Below are positions 42,326-55,399 of a DNA stretch of 64,000 bases, piece by piece. How positions within the stretch are numbered: the stretch's first letter is position 1; every line of letters begins with the position of its first letter. The notes under the pieces were generated by a model. That model had not been told where the DNA came from. It was given only the letters and a program-made list of their open reading frames with translations, and searched no databases. This stretch comes from an uncultured Anaeromyxobacter sp. (GTDB lineage Bacteria; Myxococcota; Myxococcia; Myxococcales; Anaeromyxobacteraceae). The translations under genes were made by a program, and so were the position numbers. The DNA is taken from contig CAIVAR010000116.1 of NCBI GenBank assembly GCA_903904005.1, positions 1 to 64,000 of the forward strand, read 5' to 3'.

Positions 42326-42780
42326 CGGCTGCCTCGCCCGTCCATGGACTCGGCCACCATCCCCACCCGCCCGAGCAACTCGTCCTCGCGCCGCGCCATC
42401 TCGCGCGCCTGCGCGGGACGCAGGTGGTCGTGGCCGAGGAGGTGGAGCAGGCCGTGCACCAGGTAGCGGTCGACCTCCTCGCCGATCGTCCGCCCGGCTC
42501 GCCGGGCCCGGCGCCCGGCGATGTCGAGGGACACGGCCAGATCGCCGAGGTGCGGCCCGCTCCCCGGGGGATCGTCGGCCGGGAAGGAGAGCACGTCGGT
42601 GGCGTGGTCCACCTCGCGCCAGCGCCGGTTCAGGGTCCGGATCCGCCCGTCGGTGGTGAGGAGTATCGACAGCCCGGCCTCCGGACGCCCGAGCGCGGCG
42701 AGCAGGGCCCGGGCCCGGGCGCGCACGCGGCGCGCCACGGCGGCTCCGGACGGGTGGTCGCAGCGCAGCTCGATGGTCAC
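42322..42780 (-). CDS. ybeY: Endoribonuclease YbeY
   Basis: Metal-dependent RNase acting in 16S rRNA 3'-end maturation and ribosome quality control. The product is 152 residues. The zinc signature HGLLHLLGHDH lies near residue 110, preceded by RTLNRRWREVDHATDVLSFP. It overlaps pgpH upstream and lnt downstream by 4 bp each, in the widely conserved order phoH-pgpH-ybeY-lnt. Confidence 0.95.
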   Translation of the reverse strand: MTIELRCDHPSGAAVARRVRARARALLAALGRPEAGLSILLTTDGRIRTLNRRWREVDHATDVLSFPADDPPGSGPHLGDLAVSLDIAGRRARRAGRTIGEEVDRYLVHGLLHLLGHDHLRPAQAREMARREDELLGRVGMVAESMDGRGSR

Positions 42781-45182
42781 GGCCGGACGAGCTGGAGGGA
42801 GGCGGCGCGGTCCTGCGGCGCCGGGGGCTGGGACGTGCCCGCGGACCGGGCCCGGTAGACGGAGTCGAGCGCGGACGCCATGGCCCGTGCGATGGCGTCG
42901 AGGTCGCCGATGGTGAGCTCGCTCTCGTCGAGCTGCCCCTCGTCGACGACCTCGGAGATGCGCCGGCGCACCAGGTGGAGCAGCCGGTCCGGGGAGTTCT
43001 CGACCAGTTCGCGCGAGGAGGCCTCGCAGGTGTCGGCGATCATGACGATCCCGGCCTCACGGGTCTGCGGCCGCGGGCCGCCGTAGCGGAAGGAGGGCGC
43101 GAGCTGCCCCTCGGCGTCCGAGGCGTGGCGGTCCTTCGACCAGAAGAAGGAGACGAGCCGGGTCCCGTGGTGCTGCTGGACGATGTCGACCACCGCCCGG
43201 GGCAGCTTCCATCGGCGGGCCGCGGTGACCCCCTCGTCGACGTGGCGCCGGACCCGCTCCGCCCCCTGCTCCGGTTCGAGCTCCGCGAGCCGGTTCTCCC
43301 CGCGGGTGTTCTCGATGAAGGAGGCCGGGTCCTTCCCCTTCCCCAGGTCGTGGTAGTAGGCGCCCACCCGGGCCAGGAGCGCGTCGGCGCCGATGGCCTC
43401 CGCCCCGGCCTCGGCGAGCGCCCCCGCCACCACCGAGTGGTGCCAGGTGCCCGGCGCCTGGACGATGAGCTCCTTCAGCGCCGGGTGGTTCAAGCTCGCC
43501 AGGTCGCGCAGGCGAAGATCGCTGCCGAGCCCGAGGATGCGCTCCAGGAGGGGGACCAGGATCACCACCGTCAGCGGCAGGAGCAGCGCCCCGGAGAGGA
43601 AGGCGGCGACGAGCGAGGCGGCCAGGTCGATCGGCGGAACCTCGAAGCGGGCCCTCCCGGAGAAGAGCCAGCCGGCCGCCACCAGCACCGCCTGGAGCGC
43701 GCCCACCGCCAGGCCGGCGCGCCACACGTGGCGGCGCCGCTGCACGCGGGCGAGGAGGAGAGCGGCGGCCACCGACGCGAGGGTGACCTCGACGCCGTAC
43801 ACCACCGAGGGCTCGCCGAGCAGCCCCACGGCCGAGCCGACCGCGATGGCGAGGAGCACGCCCGCCGCCGGCGAGAGGAGCATGGCGGCGATCGCGGCTC
43901 CGGCTGCCACGGGGACGAGGAGCGAGAAGGCCTCCGTGCCGAGGGGGCCGATCTGGTCGTGGAAGTGGTCGGCGACCGCGACCGCGCCGGCGGCGGCGCC
44001 GAGCATGGCCAGGAAGAGCACCGAGAGGAGCAGCGCGCCTCGCCTCCGCGGGCGGATGGTCCCGCCCAGGCGGGCCGCGGCGGCCCACAGGACGATGAGC
44101 GTGGCCGCCACCAGCACGCCGGCGCCGACCCGCATGGCGGCGCGGTCGAAGAGCCGGGTCTGCTCCTTCATGCCGCGCAGCACCGCGAGGTGGCGCCGCT
44201 CGATCCGCTCGCCGGCGGGGATGACCACCTCGCCGCGCCGGTAGGGGATCACCACGGGGGCGACCGCCGCCGCCGCGAGCGCCCGGCGACGCTCGGTCTC
44301 GGCCTGCGAGAGCACGAGCGATGGGCGAACCAGGTCGGAGGCGACGCCGGCCAGCGCGGCCCGGAGGCGCGGGGAGACGTCCGCGAGCCCCGCGGCGGCC
44401 CGCTCGACGCCGGCCTGCGCCGCCGCCAGGTCGGTCACGCCGTCGAGGTCCCGGACGGTCCGCTCTCCGCGGACCGATCCGCCACGGACGTCCCGGACCC
44501 GGATCCCGCGCTCCCGGTCGGCGGCGAGGAGCGCCCGGTCCTCCACCACGGGGGCCGTGAGCCCCACGCGGGTGAGCGCCACGAGCTTCCCCTCGGTCCC
44601 CTCGTCGAAGCGGACGTCGGAGAGCGCGGCGAAGCTGGGGTCGTCCACCCCGAGCTGGAGCCGGGAGGCGAAGGCGTCGCGCTGCCCGGCGTACTCCCGG
44701 GCCCGCTCGGCCTGATCCCCGCGCGTCTCCTTGCGCCCCGGGGCGCGCCGCTCCCGGAACCTTGCCTCGGTGGAGCGCATGAGCTGGAAGGCCTCGTGGA
44801 CGCGTGCCGCCACCTCCTGCTCGGCTCCGAGGTCGCGGTCGAAGACCCGGGGCTCCTCGGCGGCCGCCTCCTCCCGCCTCCGCCGCGTGCCGTCCTCGTC
44901 GGGGATGGCCAGGTCGCGGGAGGCCCGCACCGTGGCGGGTGCCGGGAGCCCCAGCGCCTCCTCCCCCGGGATCTCGGGATCCGAACCCGGGATGGCCAGG
45001 AAGGCGGTCGCGACCGCCGCGATCACCAGCAGCAGGCCGGCGGCCACCCGTTCCGGATGGCGCAAGTTCGGTCGCGCACCGGGGCGCGGCTCGAGGGGTT
45101 CCTCCACGAGGGCGGAGGGTGGCACCGGGGCGTCCGGATGGCAAGGGAGGCGGGGGTACCGTCCCCGCCCCAGCAAGATCAA
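42777..45182 (-). CDS. pgpH: 7TM-HD phosphodiesterase, PgpH/YqfF family
   Basis: Membrane protein of up to 801 residues whose family hydrolyses cyclic di-AMP. A first membrane segment (residues 48-66) is followed by a large extracytoplasmic 7TMR-HDED domain (to about residue 345). Seven membrane helices and a cytoplasmic HD domain come next: TWHHSVVAGAL, GAYYHDLGKGKDP (metal HD), IVQQHHGT and IMIADTCEASSRE. TTG at 45182 gives the longest frame, but has no clear ribosome site; GTG near 45125 is an alternative. It sits 13 bp after phoH. Whether this organism makes c-di-AMP cannot be told from the window. Confidence 0.88.
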   Translation of the reverse strand: MILLGRGRYPRLPCHPDAPVPPSALVEEPLEPRPGARPNLRHPERVAAGLLLVIAAVATAFLAIPGSDPEIPGEEALGLPAPATVRASRDLAIPDEDGTRRRREEAAAEEPRVFDRDLGAEQEVAARVHEAFQLMRSTEARFRERRAPGRKETRGDQAERAREYAGQRDAFASRLQLGVDDPSFAALSDVRFDEGTEGKLVALTRVGLTAPVVEDRALLAADRERGIRVRDVRGGSVRGERTVRDLDGVTDLAAAQAGVERAAAGLADVSPRLRAALAGVASDLVRPSLVLSQAETERRRALAAAAVAPVVIPYRRGEVVIPAGERIERRHLAVLRGMKEQTRLFDRAAMRVGAGVLVAATLIVLWAAAARLGGTIRPRRRGALLLSVLFLAMLGAAAGAVAVADHFHDQIGPLGTEAFSLLVPVAAGAAIAAMLLSPAAGVLLAIAVGSAVGLLGEPSVVYGVEVTLASVAAALLLARVQRRRHVWRAGLAVGALQAVLVAAGWLFSGRARFEVPPIDLAASLVAAFLSGALLLPLTVVILVPLLERILGLGSDLRLRDLASLNHPALKELIVQAPGTWHHSVVAGALAEAGAEAIGADALLARVGAYYHDLGKGKDPASFIENTRGENRLAELEPEQGAERVRRHVDEGVTAARRWKLPRAVVDIVQQHHGTRLVSFFWSKDRHASDAEGQLAPSFRYGGPRPQTREAGIVMIADTCEASSRELVENSPDRLLHLVRRRISEVVDEGQLDESELTIGDLDAIARAMASALDSVYRARSAGTSQPPAPQDRAASLQLVRP

Positions 45183-45195
45183 CGACTTCGGCAGT

Positions 45196-46214
<1,019 letters not shown>

Positions 46215-46215
<1 letters not shown>

Positions 46216-47357
46216 CACTCCACGGGCGGCGCGAGGAGGTAGTGGTCCCCCTGGCGCCGGTAGGCATAGGCCTGGCTCCAGGGATAGCGGAGGTCTCTCG
46301 GCCGCGCCAGGCCGGTCTCGACGAGGGCGTCCAGGCTCGGCGGGTAGGCCCCGTTCTCGACCCGGTAGACCTCGAGCGCCGCCCGCAGCCGCTCCAGCTG
46401 GTAGCGGGAGACGAAGCGTTCGACCCGGTTGTCGTCGACGAGCCGCGATCCCGATCCGCCCACCATCCCGCCGCCGAGGACGAGGAGCGCGAGCGCCGCC
46501 AGGGCGACGGCGATTGCCACCGTGGCCAGCACGCCAGCGGCACCCCGCCGGAACCGCTCCTGCCAGCTCCGGGCGTAGGCCCCCACCTCGGACGCGGCCG
46601 AGCGGTGCTCGGGAGGGATGGCGCGAAGGATGCCCAGGTTCACCAGGTTGAAGAGTGCCTTCGAGGCCTCGAACTCCCCGAGCCGGGACCGGTCGGCGAT
46701 CCGCTCCACCGTGGCGCCAGGGACGGCCAGCTCGTAGACCCGCCACTCGTTCTTCCCCAGCGCCGCCGACTCCCCGTCGCGGGAGCCGCGCCCCTCGGCG
46801 CGCGCCGTGGCCGGGTCGAGCTCCTTCTCCCGCTCGAAGGTCATGGACGACGACGTGATCTTCCGGCGGACCATCGGCCACTCGTCGATGATCCGGTAGC
46901 CCTCCATCAGCACCGACTCGCAGCGCAGCGGCGACACCGTCTCGCGGTCGAAGGTGACGTCGCGCGGCTCGAAGGCGTAGGTCCCGATCTTCCAGTGGAA
47001 GAGCTTGTAGAGGGTCTGGGTGGTCTGGAGCGCGGTCATCTCCCGCAGCTGCTCCTTCGTCACCATCCCGAGCTCGACGAGGATGTCGCCGAGCCGGCGC
47101 AGGGTCCGCTTCTGGACCGAGAGCGCCTCCTCGAGCTGGGCGGCGGTGATGAGGTCGGCGCGGACGAGCAGGCTCCCCAGCTTGTCCCGCGCCTTGCGGC
47201 CGGCGTACTCGGCGCTCACCACCGAGCCGTTCCACATGACGATGTGGATCTCGTCGGCCCTCGCCTGGAGGTGCAGGACGCCGCTCTTGGACTGCTGCCC
47301 GATGAGCTGGAGGATCTCCGCGATCCCGAAGTCCTTGAGCGTTCCGGTCAACGCCAT
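46215..47357 (-). CDS. DUF4388/PATAN-domain protein with membrane anchor
   Basis: A 380-residue protein. The N-terminal DUF4388 (PATAN-like) domain begins MALTGTLKDFGIAEILQLIGQQSKSGVLHL. A helical region like the T2SS-E N-terminal domain follows (DKLGSLLVRADLITAAQLEEAL, RRLGDILVELGMV). A small winged-helix-like module lies at about residues 228-262 (VERIADRSRLGEFEASKALFNLVNLGILR). One membrane segment spans about 285-305, and the remaining 75 residues resemble a pseudopilin-type C-terminus (LERLRAALEVYRVENGAYPPSLDALV). DUF4388 is frequent in myxobacterial signalling and motility proteins. It leads into phoH through a TGATG junction. Confidence 0.82.
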
Positions 47358-47361
47358 CGGA

Positions 47362-49473
47362 TCACTCCTCCCTCGCGTGGCGGAAGGCGTCGCGCACCGC
47401 GATGACGTAGAGGAGGACGAGCAGCGGGACGGCCACGGCGAGGCGCAGCGTCACCGCGTACGGGGAGTGCTGCGGGGGCGGGACCACGCCGTTCCAGAAC
47501 CAGACCAGGAACCCGAGGAAGAGGAGCGCGAAGAGGACGAGGAAGCCGGTCAGCGGGCGACCGCCCACCACGTGACCGGCGCCGCCCCCGACGACGGCGA
47601 GGGCCCGCTCGGTCCATCGGCGCGTCCGGGCGTGGCGCCGGACCTGAGCCTCCTTGCGGCTGCGGTCGCGCGGCTCCACCGCGTTCTGGCGGAGGAAGAC
47701 GTTCACGCACTGGCCGCAGCTGGTGGTCGCCCACGGGTCGCAGCGACGGCAGGCGGGGCGACCGCACCGTTCGCACGGGGCCGCCGGTGCGAGGCGCGGG
47801 ACGAGCAGCGCGAGCCCCCACAGCGAGGCGACGAGCGCGAGCGGCAGGAGGGGCCAGCCCCAGCGCGCCAGCGGGCCGGCCACCCGCCGCATCGCCGCCT
47901 CGCCGACGGCGCGGGGAACGGCGTCGCGGGAGGCCATCTCCGCCAGCCGCTCCACCGACGGCATCGCGTCCAGGAGCCAGGCGTTGGCCCGGAAGTCGTC
48001 GTCGGAGCCGTGGCGTGAAACGTAGGGCGCGTCGGCCTGGGCGGCCTTGCGCCGCGCCTCCGAGCTCTGTCCGACGGCGGCGATGCGGAGGTAGAGCTTG
48101 CCGAGGTCGTACTGCGCGGCGGCGACCGTCGAGAGCTCCGTGCCCCGCTCCACCGCCGCCAGGTAGGCGGCCTTGGCCCCCTCGAGGTCGTCTTGCAGGA
48201 AGAGCACGTTGCCCAGGTTCACTTGCGCCTCGGCCGAACGGGGATCGGCGGCGAGCGCCGCCTCGTACCAGCGCCGTGCCTCGACCAGATCCCCCTGCCG
48301 CTTGTGCCAGCGCCCCACGGCGAGCAGGGCGACGGCCGGGAGCTGCTCCCGCTCCGACCGCGCCTTCATCTCGGCCACGAAGTCCGGGGTGGGCCAACCG
48401 GTCTCGATCTCGTGCACGTCGTCGGCGAGCGTCCCCTGCCAGGCCGTGATGCGGGACGCCTGGACGGCGAGCCAGGGGATGGCGACGAGCGCGAGCAGCG
48501 AGCAGGTCACGGCGATCCGCTCCGCCCGGCCGAGGTAGGACCAGGCCGCCAGCGACACAGCGAAGAGCACCGCGAAGGGGCCGAGCCGGAAGACGAAGGG
48601 AAGCGCGAGCAGGGCGAGGGCGAGCGCGGTCGCCTGCCCCTGGGTCCCGGAGCGAACCACCGGGAGGTGCCGGAAGTCGTGCAGGAAGATGCGCAGCCGG
48701 GAGAGGAAGAGGATGGAGACGGTGGCCGCGGCCGCGCCGAAGAGCGCCGCGATCGCGGCGCTGGCCAGGTCGCCGAGGAGCGCGCGCGCCACGTGGGGAT
48801 CCCGGGCGGCAGCGACGAGGCCGCCCCAGGCGGCGCGGATCGCGGGAAGGGGGCGCATGGGCTCGGCGGCGAAGCGCGCCCGGGCCAGCGCGAAGTGGGG
48901 CTCGGGCAGGTCGGGGGCGAGCGCCACCGCGGTGGTGGCGTGCTCGACTGCGTCGTCGACCGCTCGGGCGCGGAGCGAGCGCTCGGCCTCCCGGACCTCG
49001 GCCACGGCGTGCCAGGGAAGGCTCCCGATCCCGAGCTCCCGCATGGCGTCGCTGAGCGCCTCGGCGGCCGCCCGGCTGGTCGGCCCATCCTGCTCCCGGG
49101 CCGCCTTCCGGCGCGCCTGCCAGAGCTCCTCGATCCGGGCCGGGGGGATCCCGACCGGCTCGATGGGGCGCTGCAGCCTCCGCAACTCCTCGGACCCGAT
49201 GGTGACGCCGGGGGCGAGACCCGGCGGGGCGACCGTGACGTCGCTCCGGGGCGTGGGCGCGGGGGGGAGCGGCTCGGGCGGGGCCGGCGGCTCGGGAACC
49301 TGTTCGCCCGAACGGGCCGCCGGCTTCGCCCTGGGTTCCTCCGCGGGAAGGTCCCCCTCCACCAGCGACGGGGCCTGGACCTGCGCCCCGGTCGGGGAGG
49401 GTCCCAGGAGGAAGAGCCATGCGGCGGCGGCGGCTATCGCAGGGATTCTCACGCGAGATTGGGATGCTAGCAC
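47362..49473 (-). CDS. Large TPR membrane protein with zinc-ribbon-like segment
   Basis: A protein of about 703 residues, not identified. A signal peptide or anchor (IPAIAAAAAWLFLLGPSPTGA) precedes a Pro-rich region. A first TPR-like helical part is followed by four or so membrane segments near residues 250-360. Two or three TPRs come next (KRQGDLVEARRWYEAALAADPRSAEAQVNLGNVLFLQDDLEGAKAAY, read in parts). Then another membrane segment, a Cys-rich stretch (CERCGRPACRRC..CGQC) that could bind zinc, and two final membrane segments. GTG at 49473 is preferred; GTG at 49452 is possible. It is the first gene of the leftward seven-gene run and is divergent from mazG. Confidence 0.72.
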   Translation of the reverse strand: MLASQSRVRIPAIAAAAAWLFLLGPSPTGAQVQAPSLVEGDLPAEEPRAKPAARSGEQVPEPPAPPEPLPPAPTPRSDVTVAPPGLAPGVTIGSEELRRLQRPIEPVGIPPARIEELWQARRKAAREQDGPTSRAAAEALSDAMRELGIGSLPWHAVAEVREAERSLRARAVDDAVEHATTAVALAPDLPEPHFALARARFAAEPMRPLPAIRAAWGGLVAAARDPHVARALLGDLASAAIAALFGAAAATVSILFLSRLRIFLHDFRHLPVVRSGTQGQATALALALLALPFVFRLGPFAVLFAVSLAAWSYLGRAERIAVTCSLLALVAIPWLAVQASRITAWQGTLADDVHEIETGWPTPDFVAEMKARSEREQLPAVALLAVGRWHKRQGDLVEARRWYEAALAADPRSAEAQVNLGNVLFLQDDLEGAKAAYLAAVERGTELSTVAAAQYDLGKLYLRIAAVGQSSEARRKAAQADAPYVSRHGSDDDFRANAWLLDAMPSVERLAEMASRDAVPRAVGEAAMRRVAGPLARWGWPLLPLALVASLWGLALLVPRLAPAAPCERCGRPACRRCDPWATTSCGQCVNVFLRQNAVEPRDRSRKEAQVRRHARTRRWTERALAVVGGGAGHVVGGRPLTGFLVLFALLFLGFLVWFWNGVVPPPQHSPYAVTLRLAVAVPLLVLLYVIAVRDAFRHAREE

Positions 49474-49499
49474 GTGGGATCCCCAGCTAGAACCCGGCG

Positions 49500-50354
49500 A
49501 TGAGCCGGATCTCCGCATCGGTCGATCGCCTCGTCGCCATCATGGCCCGCCTCCGGGGGCCCGACGGCTGCCCCTGGGACAGGGAGCAGACGCTCGCCAC
49601 CCTCCGCCCCTACGTCCTCGAGGAGACCTACGAGGTCCTCGAGGCCATCGACACGGGGGACCCGGACGCACATCGGGAGGAACTCGGCGACCTCCTCCTC
49701 CAGATCGTCTTCCAGGCCCGCCTCGCCGAGGAGGAGGGGCGCTTCGACTTCGGCGGGGTCGCCGACGCGATCTCCGACAAGCTCCTCTCCCGGCACCCCC
49801 ACGTCTTCGGTCCCGATGCGCGAAGCCCCGACGCCCGCCCCGATCCCTCGGCTCCCGGCGTCACCGACGCCGACGGCGTGCTGCGCCAGTGGGCAGCTAT
49901 CAAGAAGAAGGAGAACGAGGCCAAGGGGCGCGGCAAGAGCGTCCTCGAGGGGGTCCCACGGGAGCTCCCCGGGCTGGCCCGGGCCGAGCGGCTGACCGAG
50001 AAGGCGAGCCGGATCGGGTTCGACTGGCCGGACGCCGCAGGCGCCCGGGCCAAGGTCGCGGAGGAACTGGGAGAGCTCGACGAGGCCATCGGCTCCGGCG
50101 ACCGGGCGCGGATCGAGGACGAACTGGGAGACCTGCTCTTCGCCACGGCGAACCTCTCGAGGAAGCTGGGGGTTCCCCCGGAGGAGGCCCTGCGGGGAAC
50201 GCTCGCCCGCTTCATCTGGCGCTTCGAGTTCATCGAGGACTCCCTCGCCCGTAGGGGGGTCGGCCACGGCGAGGCGACGCTCGAGGAGATGGACCGGCTC
50301 TGGGACGAGGCCAAGGCGCTTTCCCGACAAACTCCAAAGAGTTCCCGCCCCTAA
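49500..50354 (+). CDS. mazG: Nucleoside triphosphate pyrophosphohydrolase MazG
   Basis: Hydrolyses (d)NTPs to monophosphates, in housecleaning and stress adaptation. The product is 284 residues with two MazG domains. The first has LRGPDGCPWDREQT and the metal motifs EETYEVLEAI and EELGDLLLQIVFQ. The second has EELGELDEAI and EDELGDLLFATANL. The linker WAAIKKKENEAKG is typical. ATG at 49500 matches the family. The gene ends before a 320-bp non-coding stretch. Confidence 0.94.
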   Translation: MSRISASVDRLVAIMARLRGPDGCPWDREQTLATLRPYVLEETYEVLEAIDTGDPDAHREELGDLLLQIVFQARLAEEEGRFDFGGVADAISDKLLSRHPHVFGPDARSPDARPDPSAPGVTDADGVLRQWAAIKKKENEAKGRGKSVLEGVPRELPGLARAERLTEKASRIGFDWPDAAGARAKVAEELGELDEAIGSGDRARIEDELGDLLFATANLSRKLGVPPEEALRGTLARFIWRFEFIEDSLARRGVGHGEATLEEMDRLWDEAKALSRQTPKSSRP

Positions 50355-50609
50355 GTCGCCTTCGACTCCCATGGTGGAAAGTGCGTGGACAAAAACGGAT
50401 GGTGACGGGGATGCCCCTTCCCGGACACCATGCCGTCACCGGCGCAGGAAGCCTTCGCTCGGAGTTGAATTCAGTGATTCCGGTAGCTTGAGCCGTCAGG
50501 CCCGGATGTGCCCCTGCGGGACATCACCCGACCGGGGGCATCCCGGTCTCAAAAACCCAGGAAGTGGATAACTCAGCGTGTCGACGGGGAATGTGCTCCT
50601 CCAAAACCC
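50355..50609. other. Non-coding stretch between mazG and rpsT with two hairpins
   Basis: No gene is seen. Two strong inverted repeats stand out. The first pairs GGTGACGG (50401-50408) with CCGTCACC (50433-50440) around an inner GGGG-ATG-CCCC. The second spans 50504-50543: TGCCCC pairs with GGGGCA, with an inner CGGG/CCCG stem and an ACATCA loop, and is followed by CAAAAA. Neither has a T-tract, so they are not ordinary intrinsic terminators on the + strand. They may end mazG transcription by another route or form a small structured RNA. Confidence 0.4.
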
Positions 50610-50638
50610 TTGACGCGCCGCAAGCCGAGCGGTAGAAA
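50610..50638 (+). promoter_or_regulatory. rpsT promoter
   Basis: TTGACG (50610-50615), a 17-bp spacer and TAGAAA (50633-50638) lie 37 bp before the rpsT start codon. Transcription should begin near 50645, leaving a leader of about 30 bases with an AGGGAGAAG ribosome site. The stretch TTGACGCGCCGC is shared with the candidate aspS promoter. Confidence 0.68.
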
Positions 50639-50674
50639 CCGCGACCTTCGAGAACCCCCAAGGGAGAAGCACAC

Positions 50675-50947
50675 TTGGCAAACACCCGCTCCGCCGAGAA
50701 GCGAAACCGTCAGACCCAGAAGCGCCGCGCCCGCAACCAGGGCGTGCGCACGCGCGTGAAGAGCGCCGTGAAGAAGGTCCGCGAGACGCTGGAGCGCGGC
50801 GAGACCGCCGCCGCCCAGACCGCCTTCCTGGCCGCCGCCAAGGTGATCGATCAGGCCTCGTCGAAGGGCGTGGTCCACCGCAACACCGCCTCGCGGAAGA
50901 TCTCGCGCCTCGCCAAGGCCGTCGCGAAGACCGCGCCGGCGAAGTAG
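50675..50947 (+). CDS. rpsT: 30S ribosomal protein S20
   Basis: Small-subunit protein binding 16S rRNA early in assembly. The product is 90 residues, highly basic and helical, opening MANTRSAEKRNRQTQKRRARNQ with the core VKSAVKKVRETLERG and ending VHRNTASRKISRLAKAV, as in other S20 proteins. The start codon is TTG, with AGGGAGAAG 5-6 bases upstream; no ATG or GTG fits. In E. coli rpsT also starts with UUG and is autoregulated, so the rare start may be functional. It converges on lptE. Confidence 0.95.
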   Translation: MANTRSAEKRNRQTQKRRARNQGVRTRVKSAVKKVRETLERGETAAAQTAFLAAAKVIDQASSKGVVHRNTASRKISRLAKAVAKTAPAK

Positions 50948-50955
50948 CAGCTTCC

Positions 50956-51446
50956 CTACGGTGCCTCGAGCCGCTCCGCGATCTCGCGGGCGGCCTCCTC
51001 CGCCGCGCGGCGGACGGCGAGCCTTCGCCGTCCCTCGGTCGCGATGGCGTCCACCTCGCCCAGGTAGTCGACCTCCTCGCGGACCTTCACGCTGGCGCCC
51101 TCCTGCCCGTTCACGACGAGGCGCGCCTGGACCTCGAAGGCGAGGCGCCAGGTGCCGCCCTGGGTGGTGAGCGGCGCCGAGGTGGAGCGGGTCACGACCC
51201 CCTCGAGCCGCGTCGAGGAGCCCTCCCCTCCCACCGCACCGCGCCGGGAGAACTCGGTGCGCAGCGCTGCGGCGACGAGCGCTCCGGCCTCGGCGTCGGT
51301 GGTCCGGTTCTCGAGGGGCGCGACGAAGATGGGCCCCGCCCCGGCGGGAAGCCGCGCCGCGCCGGCCCCGGCGCCGACCCCGTACCCGCAACCGCCGGTG
51401 GCGGCGGCGAGGAGCGCGACCAGCGCCGCAGCGAGAGCCCGGCGCG

Positions 51447-51450
<4 letters not shown>
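50956..51450 (-). CDS. lptE: LPS-assembly lipoprotein LptE
   Basis: Outer-membrane lipoprotein that plugs LptD and helps insert lipopolysaccharide. The product is 164 residues with a signal peptide and lipobox ending ATGGC, followed by the family's usual CGYG. The mature part has IFVAPLENRTTDAEAG and ALVAAALRTEFSRRG near the N-terminus and a helical C-terminus (RRLAVRRAAEEAAREIAERL), all typical of LptE. ATG at 51450 overlaps the leuS stop by 4 bp, the common leuS-lptE arrangement. Confidence 0.85.
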
Positions 51451-53936
<2,486 letters not shown>

Positions 53937-53950
53937 GGAGGACATGGAAG

Positions 53951-54015
53951 CCCGCGATATTACCGCGGGACGGCGATTTTGCACCTGCGCGTTCCCGGGG
54001 GCTCCGCGGTATATT
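53951..54015. promoter_or_regulatory. Divergent leuS/asnS promoter region
   Basis: Within the 110-bp gap, TAATAT on the minus strand (53962-53957) sits inside a small palindrome, CCCGCG-ATATTAC-CGCGGG (53951-53969), 11 bp before a possible leuS ATG. On the plus strand TATATT (54010-54015) lies 31 bp before asnS. No -35 is convincing. The palindrome over the leuS -10 could be an operator. Confidence 0.35.
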
Positions 54016-54046
54016 GCGCGCCTCCTTCGACCCCGGAGAACTTCAG

Positions 54047-55399
54047 ATGGCCGAGAACGTCTACGTCGCAGACATCGCGCAGCACGAGGGCAAGGAGGTC
54101 ACCCTCCACGGCTGGCTCCACAACCGCCGCTCCTCCGGAAAGCTCCACTTCCTGCAGGTCCGCGACGGCACCGGCACCATCCAGTGCGTGGTCTTCAAGG
54201 GGAACGTGACCCCCGAGAGCTTCACCGAGGCCGACCACCTGCCCCAGGAGACCTCCATCGCGGTCACCGGGCTCGTGAAGAAGGAGCCCCGCTCCCCCAT
54301 CGGCTTCGAGATCGACGTGCGCGACCTCGCGGTCCACGCCCGGCCGGCCCGCGAGTTCCCCATCGGCCACAAGGAGCACGGGGTCGCCTTCCTCATGGAG
54401 CAGCGCCACCTCTGGCTGCGCTCCCCCCGCCAGAACCTGATCCTGCGGGTGCGCCACACCGTCGAGAAGGCCATCCGGGACTTCTTCGACGGGCGGGGCT
54501 TCACCCTCGTCGACGGCCCCATCTTCACGCCCTCGGCCTGCGAGGGGACGAGCACCCTCTTCGAGGTCCCCTACTTCGACCTGGGCAAGGCCTACCTCAC
54601 CCAGTCCGGCCAGCTCTACATGGAGGCCGCGGCCATGGCGCTCGGGAAGGTCTACTCCTTCGGCCCCACCTTCCGCGCCGAGAAGTCCAAGACCCGCCGC
54701 CACCTCACCGAGTTCTGGATGGTCGAGCCCGAGGTGGCCTGGCTCGATCTGGACGGCGACATGGTGCTCATGGAGGAGTTCGTCTCCTTCGTGGTCCAGA
54801 CCGCGCTCGCCAAGCACCGCGAGGAGCTCGTCCGGGTGCTCGAGCGGGACGTCTCGAAGCTCGAGAGCGTGAAGCCCCCCTTCCCGCGCATCACCTACAC
54901 CGAGGCGGTCGAGGTCATCCGCAAGGAGCAGGAGGCCCAGCGCGCGGCGCTGCCGCCCGAGGAGGCTGCCAAGCTGCCGCCCATGATGGTCTGGGGCGAC
55001 GACATCGGCGGTGACGAGGAGACGCTGGTGGCGCGGAGCTACGACCGGCCGGTCATGGTCCACCGCTACCCGACGCTCATGAAGGCCTTCTACTTCAAGA
55101 AGGACCCCAAGCAGCCCGAGGTGGCGCTGGGGTGCGACGTGCTCGCCCCCGAGGGCTACGGCGAGATCATCGGCGGCGGGCAGCGCGAGGACGACCTCGA
55201 GACCCTCGAGAAGGCCATCGCGCACCACGAGCTGCCCCGCGACGCCTTCGAGTGGTACCTCGACCTGCGCCGCTACGGAACGGTTCCGCACTCCGGGTTC
55301 GGCATGGGCGTGGAGCGCTGCGTGGCCTGGATCTGCGGGCTCCACCACGTCCGGGAGACCATCCCCTTCGCCCGCATGACCGAGCGGATCACGCCGTAG
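54047..55399 (+). CDS. asnS: Asparaginyl-tRNA synthetase
   Basis: Class II synthetase charging tRNA-Asn directly. The product is 450 residues. An N-terminal OB-fold ([24 protein letters not shown], read in parts) is followed by [29 protein letters not shown], motif 2 ([20 protein letters not shown]) and motif 3 ([14 protein letters not shown]). LTQSGQLY distinguishes AsnRS from AspRS. ATG at 54047 has GGAGAAC upstream. The last 11 bp overlap the 3' end of the convergent M17-N-domain gene. Confidence 0.95.
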   Translation: MAENVYVADIAQHEGKEVTLHGWLHNRRSSGKLHFLQVRDGTGTIQCVVFKGNVTPESFTEADHLPQETSIAVTGLVKKEPRSPIGFEIDVRDLAVHARPAREFPIGHKEHGVAFLMEQRHLWLRSPRQNLILRVRHTVEKAIRDFFDGRGFTLVDGPIFTPSACEGTSTLFEVPYFDLGKAYLTQSGQLYMEAAAMALGKVYSFGPTFRAEKSKTRRHLTEFWMVEPEVAWLDLDGDMVLMEEFVSFVVQTALAKHREELVRVLERDVSKLESVKPPFPRITYTEAVEVIRKEQEAQRAALPPEEAAKLPPMMVWGDDIGGDEETLVARSYDRPVMVHRYPTLMKAFYFKKDPKQPEVALGCDVLAPEGYGEIIGGGQREDDLETLEKAIAHHELPRDAFEWYLDLRRYGTVPHSGFGMGVERCVAWICGLHHVRETIPFARMTERITP

